7,953 bases of DNA, from assembly GCA_002420315.1 (NCBI GenBank), contig DIHU01000161.1:1-7953 (forward strand). The letters are read 5' to 3'. Position numbers and translations under genes: made by a program. Positions 1 through 6,511 of the stretch are shown here, in pieces (the first letter of the stretch is position 1; every line of letters begins with the position of its first letter). Source of the stretch: Akkermansiaceae bacterium UBA5688. Its GTDB lineage: Bacteria > Verrucomicrobiota > Verrucomicrobiia > Verrucomicrobiales > Akkermansiaceae. Under the pieces are notes generated by a model, which saw only the letters and a program-made list of their open reading frames with translations, had not been told where the DNA came from and made no database searches.

Positions 1-2549
1 ATAGTGCCCGTGGTAGGCACCTTGGGGTCAGCAACCGAGGTTCCAATCGTGTAACTCGGGTGCCAGACATATTCAGATAACTGGAGATGGCGAAGGTAAC
101 CCAATGATGGAATCCCCACTTCCCGAGTAGGCACCTCAAAGGCAACAACGGTATCAACACCGAAGTTGGCCTTCCCGAAAGGGAAACCAGTTTGGAATCC
201 GTTGCGCAGAACAGGATTCAGGTTATCCCAACTGAGTTCGTCACTTGGATTATCGCGGGTGTAAATTCCGTGAAAATACGGGGCCCGGTTGGTTAGGTTA
301 TCGTAAGGATTACGACAAATATACGAAGCGCGAAGGTTCCAATTTCCAAGCGGAGCCTCTTGGAGGAATAGCTCATTGTTAACGCCTTTGTTTGAGGCGG
401 TTTCGTCAAGCCAGCGAACCCGGAATCCATCCCGCGAGAACGGATGAGGAGGATTTCCTGCATCAATATGGTCACCAGGACCGGTCAACTGATGAACAAT
501 ACCCTCGGTCCCAGTAGGCCACTCCAATGGAAACTCGTCCCCCCCTCCGGCTTGCAACGACACACTAGCATACACAAGAGCCGGCTCATTCCGGAAACTT
601 GCAATTGTGGGATTAGGATTATTCTGCAGATATTTGAGCATGAACATGTAGTTATCTGCACCGTGTTCCTTGTAGCTCAGTGGGCGCTCGCGATACGAAG
701 TTGGGGCTATTGGCATCAACTCCGAAGGGTCGTTATCCTCGTCCCGGGCATATTGTCCACGGCTAGTCCTGACCTGGAGATAGTCCTTGAAAAGATAGCT
801 GTCCGATGAAGGCGCCTCCCGAGCTTGAAGAATATTGGCTCCAAACTGGTTGATATTGAGCTCACGAGGAGCTCCACCCATCGAGAAAATGAAAGTTTCA
901 CCAGGAGGAATGGTAACCGCAGGAAGCTTAAAGTAAACCTGACCGCCATACTGACCATCAAAGGTGTTACGGCGTCCCCCGTAGTAAATCTCTCGGGTGA
1001 AACCCACATTACCGTTAAATTCCACTGTTTTCTTACCATTCAGAAAGAGTTGAAGAAGCATCGGCTTATCGAGACGCATCTCAACGTTGTAAGGATTCCA
1101 TAATCCAATTCGCGGATAGAGACAAAGACGCAGAGCATTCTGTTGCTCGGAACCAGTCCCTCTCGGGTAGGTTGCGAGATTATAATAAACACAAGCCTCA
1201 ACAATCACAGGGGTGATCTTAATCGTAGAAAGGTTCCGGGGGTCCGCCGGACGGAGATTTTCCTGATCATAAACGTTAGCACCACCATTTCGGGAAGGAG
1301 CTCCCCGCCAGATTTTCTGCTCACGAATTCCAGTGGAAGCATAACCAAAACTAAATTCATTTGCTAGATTCGCCCAATTCCAAAGAAGCTCAAAGGTCGG
1401 AGCAATATCTTGCAACTGGGTGTCATTAAAATCGACGTCGCGAATGGCAGCGTGGCGCTCGTTTGGAGGTCCAATCAGAAAATCATTGGGAGAAACCCCA
1501 ATATAGCAAGGGCGGCTGGGATCATTCAGATCACGAATCTCAGGCGCTTGTCCATTGTCTGAATTGTGAAGGAAAGCAGAGAGATTCTTCTTCAATCCAC
1601 CGTCCCTAACATTGCAGATGACGCTACTAGAGAAGCTCGTCATCGCGTGGAAATTATTTAGCACTCCAATACGGTTAGACTCACTAATGATAGTGAAAGT
1701 TTTGGGAGTAAGCACCCGTGTATCACGATTGTCCTGACCCTGCGCGATTCCTTCAATTACAAAAGGCTCAGCATCCTGTGGATGAAGCATCCGCTGCATT
1801 CCCGTTCCATTGTTGTGATCAATAGCGCTATTCCTGTGAGTGTCAGGGCGTCCGACGTGGGCCTTTTGGTTGTTGGACTGAACCCACCAGGCATAACCAC
1901 CATTTGGTCGAATCTCGGTTCGTCCGTCAGGAGTCAATCTAAGCTTCTCAGTTACCACCTTGCGCACCCGCACAAAGTCTCGGGGATTACGAACCGATCC
2001 TCGTGACACAATTTCGACAACATCCTGTCCAAGGGGTAAGTTCTCAGTTAGCGCATCTTGATACTGGCGGGCGCCTCGCATTTTGTCTCGGCCACCCTCG
2101 TTCCCACTGACGAGATAGTTAGTAACCTGGTCCCTTATACGGAAGTTCGTACCATTCCGCGCATCCTGTAAACCTCCGTCATCCATGTCCCTTGTGAAGG
2201 GGCTTCCATTCTGGTTTTGATCAAAACGTGAACTGACCACTCCCATCCACTGTTCATTATTGACTCCCTCAATTGCGAGGGTATCTGGATTACTGTCAAG
2301 AAGTGAGGCGCTAACCGCTATGCGCTGGTCAGGGCCCAAGTCCCGCTGCAATTCACCAATCGCAATCATTAGCCCCAACCGGGCATTAGCCCGTGCCTCT
2401 TCTTGTGCCCACTCAAACCGGCTTGTTTTTACCGTAAGGGCCGAGAGCGAGAGAAATGCGACGGCCACCATTGTGAGCAGAAGAAGAACAGATATCGTAG
2501 CAATCAGGGCGAATCCCTTGATGGCATGGCGAACATTGTGTGCTTTCAT
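1..2549 (-). CDS. Verru_Chthon cassette protein A-like giant prepilin-like protein, C-terminus cut by window edge
   Basis: The frame is open from an ATG at 2549 to base 1 (849 codons plus 2 bases) with no stop or frameshift seen, so the C-terminus lies outside the window. The N-terminus resembles a prepilin leader: a short basic stretch ending K11-G12, then F13 and a hydrophobic helix at about 13-38 (GFALIATISVLLLLTMV). A prepilin peptidase would cut after G12. The usual Glu at +5 is Ala17, as in PilX/GspK-type minor pilins. Next come ANARLGLMIAIGELQ (54-68) and GPDQRI (72-77), then YAWWVQ (219-224), LWNPYN (483-488) and SLGYLRH (815-821) followed by HPSYTIG. From memory of the family, these are landmarks of Verru_Chthon cassette protein A (TIGR02600), whose members often exceed 1000 residues. 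The protein is probably exported and surface-associated; its function is unknown. No Shine-Dalgarno precedes the ATG. A GTG three codons upstream (2558) is possible but no better supported. Confidence 0.83.
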   Translation of the reverse strand, partial: MKAHNVRHAIKGFALIATISVLLLLTMVAVAFLSLSALTVKTSRFEWAQEEARANARLGLMIAIGELQRDLGPDQRIAVSASLLDSNPDTLAIEGVNNEQWMGVVSSRFDQNQNGSPFTRDMDDGGLQDARNGTNFRIRDQVTNYLVSGNEGGRDKMRGARQYQDALTENLPLGQDVVEIVSRGSVRNPRDFVRVRKVVTEKLRLTPDGRTEIRPNGGYAWWVQSNNQKAHVGRPDTHRNSAIDHNNGTGMQRMLHPQDAEPFVIEGIAQGQDNRDTRVLTPKTFTIISESNRIGVLNNFHAMTSFSSSVICNVRDGGLKKNLSAFLHNSDNGQAPEIRDLNDPSRPCYIGVSPNDFLIGPPNERHAAIRDVDFNDTQLQDIAPTFELLWNWANLANEFSFGYASTGIREQKIWRGAPSRNGGANVYDQENLRPADPRNLSTIKITPVIVEACVYYNLATYPRGTGSEQQNALRLCLYPRIGLWNPYNVEMRLDKPMLLQLFLNGKKTVEFNGNVGFTREIYYGGRRNTFDGQYGGQVYFKLPAVTIPPGETFIFSMGGAPRELNINQFGANILQAREAPSSDSYLFKDYLQVRTSRGQYARDEDNDPSELMPIAPTSYRERPLSYKEHGADNYMFMLKYLQNNPNPTIASFRNEPALVYASVSLQAGGGDEFPLEWPTGTEGIVHQLTGPGDHIDAGNPPHPFSRDGFRVRWLDETASNKGVNNELFLQEAPLGNWNLRASYICRNPYDNLTNRAPYFHGIYTRDNPSDELSWDNLNPVLRNGFQTGFPFGKANFGVDTVVAFEVPTREVGIPSLGYLRHLQLSEYVWHPSYTIGTSVADPKVPTTGT

Positions 2550-2591
2550 GACGAACACTATGTAAACACATTGTGAACTCGTGACAACCAA

Positions 2592-2607
2592 GAAATGGCC
2601 CCATTTC
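2592..2607. repeat. 16-bp dyad, possible operator of the prepilin-like gene
   Basis: GAAATGG-CC-CCATTTC is a perfect inverted repeat with 7-bp arms and a 2-bp centre. It lies about 42 bp before the ATG at 2549, a plausible place for a repressor or activator site. The centre is too short for a stable RNA hairpin without opening inner pairs, so a DNA-binding site is the likelier reading. A dyad of this size can occur by chance in a few hundred bases. Confidence 0.3.
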
Positions 2608-2699
2608 CCGAAAAAAACCTAGTAAAACATACAACGAATTACCCACAACAATCTCTCCATCAATAGTTTAAAATTATTCTACATGAATATCTTAAATTA

Positions 2700-2736
2700 C
2701 GGAACTTTTCCGCTCCTTATTTAAGAACGCGGAACT
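2700..2736. repeat. Paired CGGAACT repeats and a small inverted repeat
   Basis: The heptamer CGGAACT occurs at 2700-2706 and again at 2730-2736, exactly 30 bp apart. Between and overlapping them, TTCCGC (2708-2713) and GCGGAA (2729-2734) form an inverted pair around a 15-nt AT-rich spacer that itself contains CTTA-TT-TAAG. The group could be a binding site with helically phased half-sites, or a weak hairpin after the methyltransferase gene. There is no further support. Confidence 0.2.
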
Positions 2737-2857
2737 ATACCACAAAATCCCTCACAAAAAGCGAATCTCAACTAATGGATACGCTTAAATCGAGTAAAAC
2801 CATCAGCCGAAAAAATCCATACCTCTACTCAAATCGGATGTCCTTAGACGCCCATAA

Positions 2858-3622
2858 TTAAATCGCTTCAAATAGAGCACCCTCGTGCTGCAAAAGCTTT
2901 TTCTTAATCTCCAAACCTCCTCCAAAACCAGTCAACGATCCGTCTTTCCCGATCACCCGGTGGCATGGAACGATAATTGAAACTGGGTTTGCTCCATTTG
3001 CGGTGCCAACCGCACGAACCGCTTTTGGATTTTCCACCTTCTCTGCTATTTCTCCGTAGCCACGAGTTTCGCCAAATGGAATAGCACTCAATTGGTGCCA
3101 AACCAACCGCTGAAATTGGCTCCCGCGAGCGTCAATTGCTACCTCAAATATTTCACGATCACCTTCGAAATACTCGATAAGTTCCTTCTCAGCCTGATTT
3201 AAAAAGCGGTTCCTCGAATTATTTTTAGGCAGTGTCGAAGGCTCGATGCGATGGCCGAAAAAGAGCCCGCAAATACCTCTCTTAGAACTCAGTAGATACA
3301 GCGGACCTACCCTACTCATGACCTTCCGAGCCGCTATGGCATGTTTTGGAGCCGTTTCCTTCTTCTTATTTTGTGATGATTTTGAGCTCATCCCATTTCC
3401 TCTTCTCCCTTTCCCAAAATACTTTTCGCTACGGTAACGCAGCCAAACCCGCAAGACCTCCGGAAGCTCATTGCGTTCCTTTTTACTCAATTTTTCATAA
3501 ACTGCGAGCGCGCGATCCCTAGCCTGGCGACACGATTGGTTATTCTCATGCGCATTCCATCGCTTTCGCGCCTCACGAGTCAACCGGCTCGCTTCTTTGA
3601 TCAATTCCTCACGCACGTTCAT
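2858..3622 (-). CDS. ogt: Methylated-DNA--cysteine S-methyltransferase with N-terminal extension
   Basis: This is a suicidal repair enzyme that moves the alkyl group from O6-alkylguanine (or O4-alkylthymine) in DNA to its own cysteine. The catalytic domain covers about residues 104-250 of 254. It contains VWHQLSAIPFGETRGYGEIA (174-193), RAVGTANGANP (203-213, with Arg203 as the likely arginine finger), the active site IVPCHRVIG (Cys220) and the C-terminal TGFGGGLEIKKKLL (231-244). Residues 1-77 are an unrecognised, highly charged, probably helical region ending EVLRVWLRYRSEKYFG, followed by a Ser/Lys-rich linker. It is not the Ada N-terminal domain: no metal-cysteine cluster or AraC-type HTH is visible. 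Stand-alone Ogt enzymes are usually about 160-180 residues. A start at Met78 (base 3391), which has a good ribosome binding site, would give 177. The ATG at 3622 has no clear Shine-Dalgarno and is preceded by an in-frame TAA four codons upstream. Confidence 0.94.
   Translation of the reverse strand: MNVREELIKEASRLTREARKRWNAHENNQSCRQARDRALAVYEKLSKKERNELPEVLRVWLRYRSEKYFGKGRRGNGMSSKSSQNKKKETAPKHAIAARKVMSRVGPLYLLSSKRGICGLFFGHRIEPSTLPKNNSRNRFLNQAEKELIEYFEGDREIFEVAIDARGSQFQRLVWHQLSAIPFGETRGYGEIAEKVENPKAVRAVGTANGANPVSIIVPCHRVIGKDGSLTGFGGGLEIKKKLLQHEGALFEAI
3389..3406 (-). promoter_or_regulatory. Possible internal ribosome binding site and start (Met78) of the methyltransferase gene
   Basis: On the minus strand the purine-rich AGAAGAGGA is followed by AATGGG and then ATG at 3391. 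AGAGGA therefore sits 6 nt from the start, close to ideal spacing. It is the best Shine-Dalgarno-like sequence at any candidate start in this window. It may simply encode the Arg-Arg-Gly-Asn-Gly linker, so a second start is possible but unproven. Confidence 0.4.
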
Positions 3623-3703
3623 CGCCGTAAGTTAAATCGACCCCACCCGAAAAAAAGATCAAAAACTTTCGAACGATGAGCAGTCCAGCAATTCAGTCAT
3701 TTC

Positions 3704-3724
3704 AAAAAAAAGAGACCTCTCTTT
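3704..3724 (-). terminator. Terminator-like dyad with T-run in the methyltransferase leader
   Basis: AAAGAGA-CC-TCTCTTT (3709-3724) is a perfect 7-bp-arm inverted repeat. Read on the minus strand it is followed by five more T's. An RNA hairpin would have a stem of about 6 bp, mostly A-U, and a 4-nt loop, so it would be weak. No minus-strand gene ends here. If real, it would act as a leader attenuator for the methyltransferase or block antisense transcription from the exporter side. It may instead be a protein-binding site. Confidence 0.22.
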
Positions 3725-3840
3725 GGTAGCCCAAATAAGTTGAACAGTAATTTTCCTCGGCTCCGAGCCCAGAGAAACCTGAAGAAAATGCTAAAAACTA
3801 GCAGAGAATCCAATGGTTTTACTTTTTATTAAATGTTCCC

Positions 3841-3858
3841 TAGGCCGACTGTCGGCTA
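3841..3858. promoter_or_regulatory. Palindromic element just upstream of the MATE exporter start
   Basis: GCCGAC-T-GTCGGC (3844-3856) is a perfect inverted repeat. Allowing one extra G on the left, it extends to TAG and CTA at its ends, making an 18-base imperfect palindrome. It ends 18 bp before the ATG at 3877, where a TetR- or MarR-type repressor site or a leader hairpin could control an efflux gene. No regulator gene is adjacent, so the partner is unknown. Confidence 0.38.
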
Positions 3859-3876
3859 TGTCCCTGCGCGTCACAT

Positions 3877-5337
3877 ATGGCCCGCCCTGGAAAAATCATC
3901 GAAGCTGAGCAGCGCTCCAGCATTCAAGAAGTCGACGGCACCCTTGCCGGGCGGCTCGGGCGAATGTCGCTCGGGCGACAAGTCATCACTCTCGCCATCT
4001 GGCCGCTCCTAGAACAAATCCTGAGCTTTATGGTCAATACCGTAGACCTCATCCTCGCAACCCGCATGGCTGATGGTGACACCCGCGTTGCCGTTATGGA
4101 TGCCCTAGGTCTCGGCGGCTACGCGATGTGGCTCATGATGATTCTGCAAGGAGCAGTCGCCACTGGAGTCCTGGCCATCGTCGCGCGCGCCGCCGGAGCA
4201 CGTAAACCGGAAGAAGCCCGTCAAGGCCTTGTCCAGGGCATCCTCGCCGGACTCTTCATGGGGATACTTTCCGGGCTCATCATCAGACTTAGCCTTCCTC
4301 AAATCATCAAGGTTTTTGGACTTTCAGACGCTGCCTCAGAATACGCCTTTGACTACCTTTCAATCCTCGCCTGGTCCTGCCCTTTCCTCGGAATATTCTA
4401 CGCCTGCACTAATGCGCTGCGCGCCATTGGGGACACCCGCACCCCTTTCTTCATCATGCTCTTTATCAATATATGCAATATGATCTTGAGCGCCTCTTTC
4501 GTATTTTTAGATCCTCCTCTCGGCGGTATGGGCATCGCTGGACTCGCCTGGGGAAGTCTCCTTGCCTGGCTTCTCGGCACCCTCGCAGTGGTCATTTTAC
4601 TCAGCCGAAAATACGAATCCGAATCAGAAGAAATCACGCTAACCCTTCGACGAGCAGACTGGACCCCGCAGCGTGAAATGATGGTGCGAATCGGCAGGGT
4701 TGGATTGCCTCAGGGTGTCGAAATGCTCGGCATGTGGATAATCCACGCCTACGTCCTACGCTTTATCACCGGACTCGCCTTCGAGGGCGCTCTCGGCGCT
4801 CACTTCATCGCTATCCGGGTCGAATCTCTTTCCTTCCTTCCCGGTTTTGCCATCGGTACTGCCACAGCCACTTTGGTCGGACAGTATCTCGGCGCCAATA
4901 ATCCGAAGATGGCACTAAAAGCCCTCCGAACCGCCTGGCTCTTCGCTCTCTCGTTTATGAGTACAATTGGGATTTTCTTTCTCCTCGCACCCGAAATCAT
5001 AGTGCGTCTTATCCTTCCCGAAACTGACACCCAAGCCACCCAACTCATCGCGGTCGCCGGACCGCTCGTCTTCATCTGCGGGATTTTTCAACCCGCACTT
5101 GCCACCACTATCGTCTTGAAAACCTGCCTGCGCGGCGCCGGAGCTACACGCATTGTCATGACATGCTCTTTCACCTGTCTGATCCTCATTCGAATCATCG
5201 GGATAACCGTTTATGACGCCTACTTTGATCTCACCCTCATCAAAATATGGACCTTTATGAGTATCGATCTTTTCATTCAAGCGGGACTATTCATCACAAT
5301 CGCATTTCGCGGCAAATGGCTGACGACAAAAGTCTGA
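3877..5337 (+). CDS. MATE family efflux transporter
   Basis: This inner-membrane antiporter of 486 residues is in the usual MATE range (about 440-500) and shows about 12 hydrophobic segments in two homologous halves. MATE proteins use Na+ or H+ gradients to export drugs, dyes or metabolites; the substrate here cannot be read from sequence. The first half has the conserved loop ATGVLAIVARAAGARKPEEA (95-114) and RAIGDTRTP (182-190). The second half has the equivalent FAIGTATATLVGQYLGANNP (324-343) and RGAGATR (419-425). A charged stretch at about 244-270 (RKYESESEE... RRADWTPQRE) links the halves on the cytoplasmic side. The first 33 residues are a polar extension before the first helix. The ATG at 3877 is the only ATG in frame after an in-frame TAG at 3841 and has no Shine-Dalgarno. 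The gene diverges from the methyltransferase and ends 2 bp from the opposing lipoprotein gene. By eye it is richer in C-ending codons (CTC, ATC, GCC) than the left-edge gene. Confidence 0.94.
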   Translation: MARPGKIIEAEQRSSIQEVDGTLAGRLGRMSLGRQVITLAIWPLLEQILSFMVNTVDLILATRMADGDTRVAVMDALGLGGYAMWLMMILQGAVATGVLAIVARAAGARKPEEARQGLVQGILAGLFMGILSGLIIRLSLPQIIKVFGLSDAASEYAFDYLSILAWSCPFLGIFYACTNALRAIGDTRTPFFIMLFINICNMILSASFVFLDPPLGGMGIAGLAWGSLLAWLLGTLAVVILLSRKYESESEEITLTLRRADWTPQREMMVRIGRVGLPQGVEMLGMWIIHAYVLRFITGLAFEGALGAHFIAIRVESLSFLPGFAIGTATATLVGQYLGANNPKMALKALRTAWLFALSFMSTIGIFFLLAPEIIVRLILPETDTQATQLIAVAGPLVFICGIFQPALATTIVLKTCLRGAGATRIVMTCSFTCLILIRIIGITVYDAYFDLTLIKIWTFMSIDLFIQAGLFITIAFRGKWLTTKV

Positions 5338-5339
5338 CC

Positions 5340-6476
5340 CTATTTCTTCCCCAGCGCAAAAAGAGTTCCATCTTCGCTTCCGATCAAAATTATTCCTTTA
5401 GCATAGCTCGCAGCCGCTACCAACGATTCTCCGAGATCAATTTTCCAGACTTCGTCTCCATTCTTTAAATCGATAGCGTATAAGCGCCCATCGCTTGAGC
5501 CACATACAACCCCATCGGTAAAAAGAATCGGCGAACTCTCAACACGCCCACCCGTCTTAAAGCCCCAGACCGAATCTCCGCTCTCACGTGAGATTGCGTG
5601 GATTTTTTTGTCCCGCCCGCCAATATAAACATTTTTTTTATCCACTGCCGGCGCTGCCATAAAGGGAAACCTCCGATCACTGTATTTCCAAACCAATTCA
5701 CCCGAAGCCAAATCAGCTCCCATCACTTTGTTCGAGTGATCACCCCATGCCACAAAACTCCCTTCCGTTCCAACGGTCGAGACGATTGGCGCTTCGCCTT
5801 CAACTTTAGTCAACGGTTTCCCGTCCGCCAAATTCAGCGTGTAAAGAAAGTGATCACACCCCCCAAAAACGACCCACTTTCCATTAACGACTGCCGGGGT
5901 GCCATTAATCGGCTGTTCAGTCTCATGCTTCCAAATTTCTTTCCCCGATTTTGCATCCAGTGCCCGACAAACTCCGTCGTAACCATTCATGACAATCCAG
6001 TGTGCCTTCCCGTCCGGACTTTTCGTAAGATTCACTCCTGCCGTAATTTTATCATCAGTCTCTATTGACCATTTATCCTTACCAGTCTCCAACTCGAGCG
6101 CGTAAAGCTTCATATCTTCACAACCAATGAAGATAGTATCATCCAAAATTGCTGGAGCCGCCTCAAAACTTTGCTCAAATTCTCTCTGCCATTTCTTTTT
6201 CCCCGATTTTAAATCTACCGCCGTCAAAAGCCCTGCGCTATTCCCAAAGACAACAATATCCTTGGAAACCACTGTCTCTCCAACGATTGCTCCCTCAGTC
6301 TGAACCATCCACTTTATATCCGGCTTTGGAGGCAAGCCTACCCCAACTTGCCCCGACAACCCTGCACCTCCACGCGCCACCGGCCAATCATCACGATCCT
6401 TCGTCTGCTCACCTTTTTCATCAGCCTGACACGCTGTCACCAACAACGATATCATCCCCAAGATCATCTTCTTCAT
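5340..6476 (-). CDS. PQQ-like (BamB-type) beta-propeller lipoprotein
   Basis: This predicted lipoprotein of 378 residues has the signal MKKMILGMISLLVTA and lipobox LVTAC (Cys16). Gln rather than Asp follows the cysteine, so by the E. coli rule it would go to the outer membrane. DWPVARGG (30-37) matches the 'WP..RG' entry motif of propellers common in Verrucomicrobiota and Planctomycetota. Repeats of the form A-D-x-x-(S/T/N)-G-x-x-x-W follow, with tryptophans near 96, 136, 182, 263, 304 and 344. A further repeat near 214-224 lacks the Trp. With the first strand set (DIKW, Trp56) this suggests about eight blades. The fold is that of BamB and PQQ dehydrogenases, but nothing shows catalysis, so a scaffold or binding role is likelier. 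I chose the ATG at 6476 because it gives a standard lipoprotein signal; an in-frame TTG at 6494 adds six residues. The gene begins 35 nt after the alcohol dehydrogenase stop, probably in one operon. Confidence 0.92.
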   Translation of the reverse strand: MKKMILGMISLLVTACQADEKGEQTKDRDDWPVARGGAGLSGQVGVGLPPKPDIKWMVQTEGAIVGETVVSKDIVVFGNSAGLLTAVDLKSGKKKWQREFEQSFEAAPAILDDTIFIGCEDMKLYALELETGKDKWSIETDDKITAGVNLTKSPDGKAHWIVMNGYDGVCRALDAKSGKEIWKHETEQPINGTPAVVNGKWVVFGGCDHFLYTLNLADGKPLTKVEGEAPIVSTVGTEGSFVAWGDHSNKVMGADLASGELVWKYSDRRFPFMAAPAVDKKNVYIGGRDKKIHAISRESGDSVWGFKTGGRVESSPILFTDGVVCGSSDGRLYAIDLKNGDEVWKIDLGESLVAAASYAKGIILIGSEDGTLFALGKK

Positions 6477-6511
6477 GTCGCCAGTGTGACACAAATTCCA
6501 CCACGATCAAT

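Larger units (their letters stand above)
2550..2857. other. AT-rich intergenic region upstream of the prepilin-like gene
   Basis: This 308-bp gap separates the methyltransferase stop codon from the start of the giant prepilin-like gene, both on the minus strand. I find no credible coding frame in it. It is visibly AT-rich, as expected of a promoter region, but no convincing paired -35/-10 set could be chosen on the minus strand. No strong terminator follows the methyltransferase: T-runs occur on the minus strand but without a good GC-rich stem before them. Two small symmetric elements (2592-2607 and 2700-2736) are listed separately. The gap argues against tight cotranscription of the two genes, but does not exclude it. 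Confidence 0.6.
3623..3876. promoter_or_regulatory. Divergent control region between methyltransferase and MATE exporter genes
   Basis: These 254 bp separate two genes transcribed outward, so the promoters of both should lie here. No coding frame is supported. I could not pick paired -35/-10 boxes with confidence. TTGAAC at 3740-3745 and the AT-rich TTTTTATTAAAT near 3823-3834 are the most promoter-like stretches on the plus strand. Symmetric elements include 3709-3724, 3841-3858 and a small GC-rich one, GGCTC-C-GAGCC, at 3759-3769. Several dyads in one short region suggest regulation, but none matches an operator I can name. Confidence 0.5.

Noticed and set aside
444..2565. Several plus-strand open frames of 70-120 codons across the left third
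   Set aside because: They lie antisense to the continuous 849-codon minus-strand frame, which carries recognisable family motifs, and their translations look like random composition.
2413..2646. A 77-codon minus-strand frame overlapping the start of the prepilin-like gene
   Set aside because: It is in another frame, overlaps the N-terminal coding part, has no recognisable features and no ribosome binding site.
2904..3101. A second minus-strand frame inside the methyltransferase gene, suggesting a frameshift
   Set aside because: The main frame already contains all family motifs in order without a break, so the other frame is a coincidental overlap.
2858..3622. An Ada-type adaptive response regulator
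   Set aside because: The N-terminal region has no four-cysteine zinc site and no AraC-type helix-turn-helix; only the methyltransferase domain is present.
3759..3769. GGCTC-C-GAGCC as a terminator or operator
   Set aside because: The arms are only 5 bp, no T-run follows, and such short dyads are expected by chance; it is noted only within the intergenic entry.
4105..5280. Minus-strand frames of 65-121 codons and plus-strand frames within the MATE gene
   Set aside because: They are shadows of a well-supported membrane protein gene and have no credible protein features.
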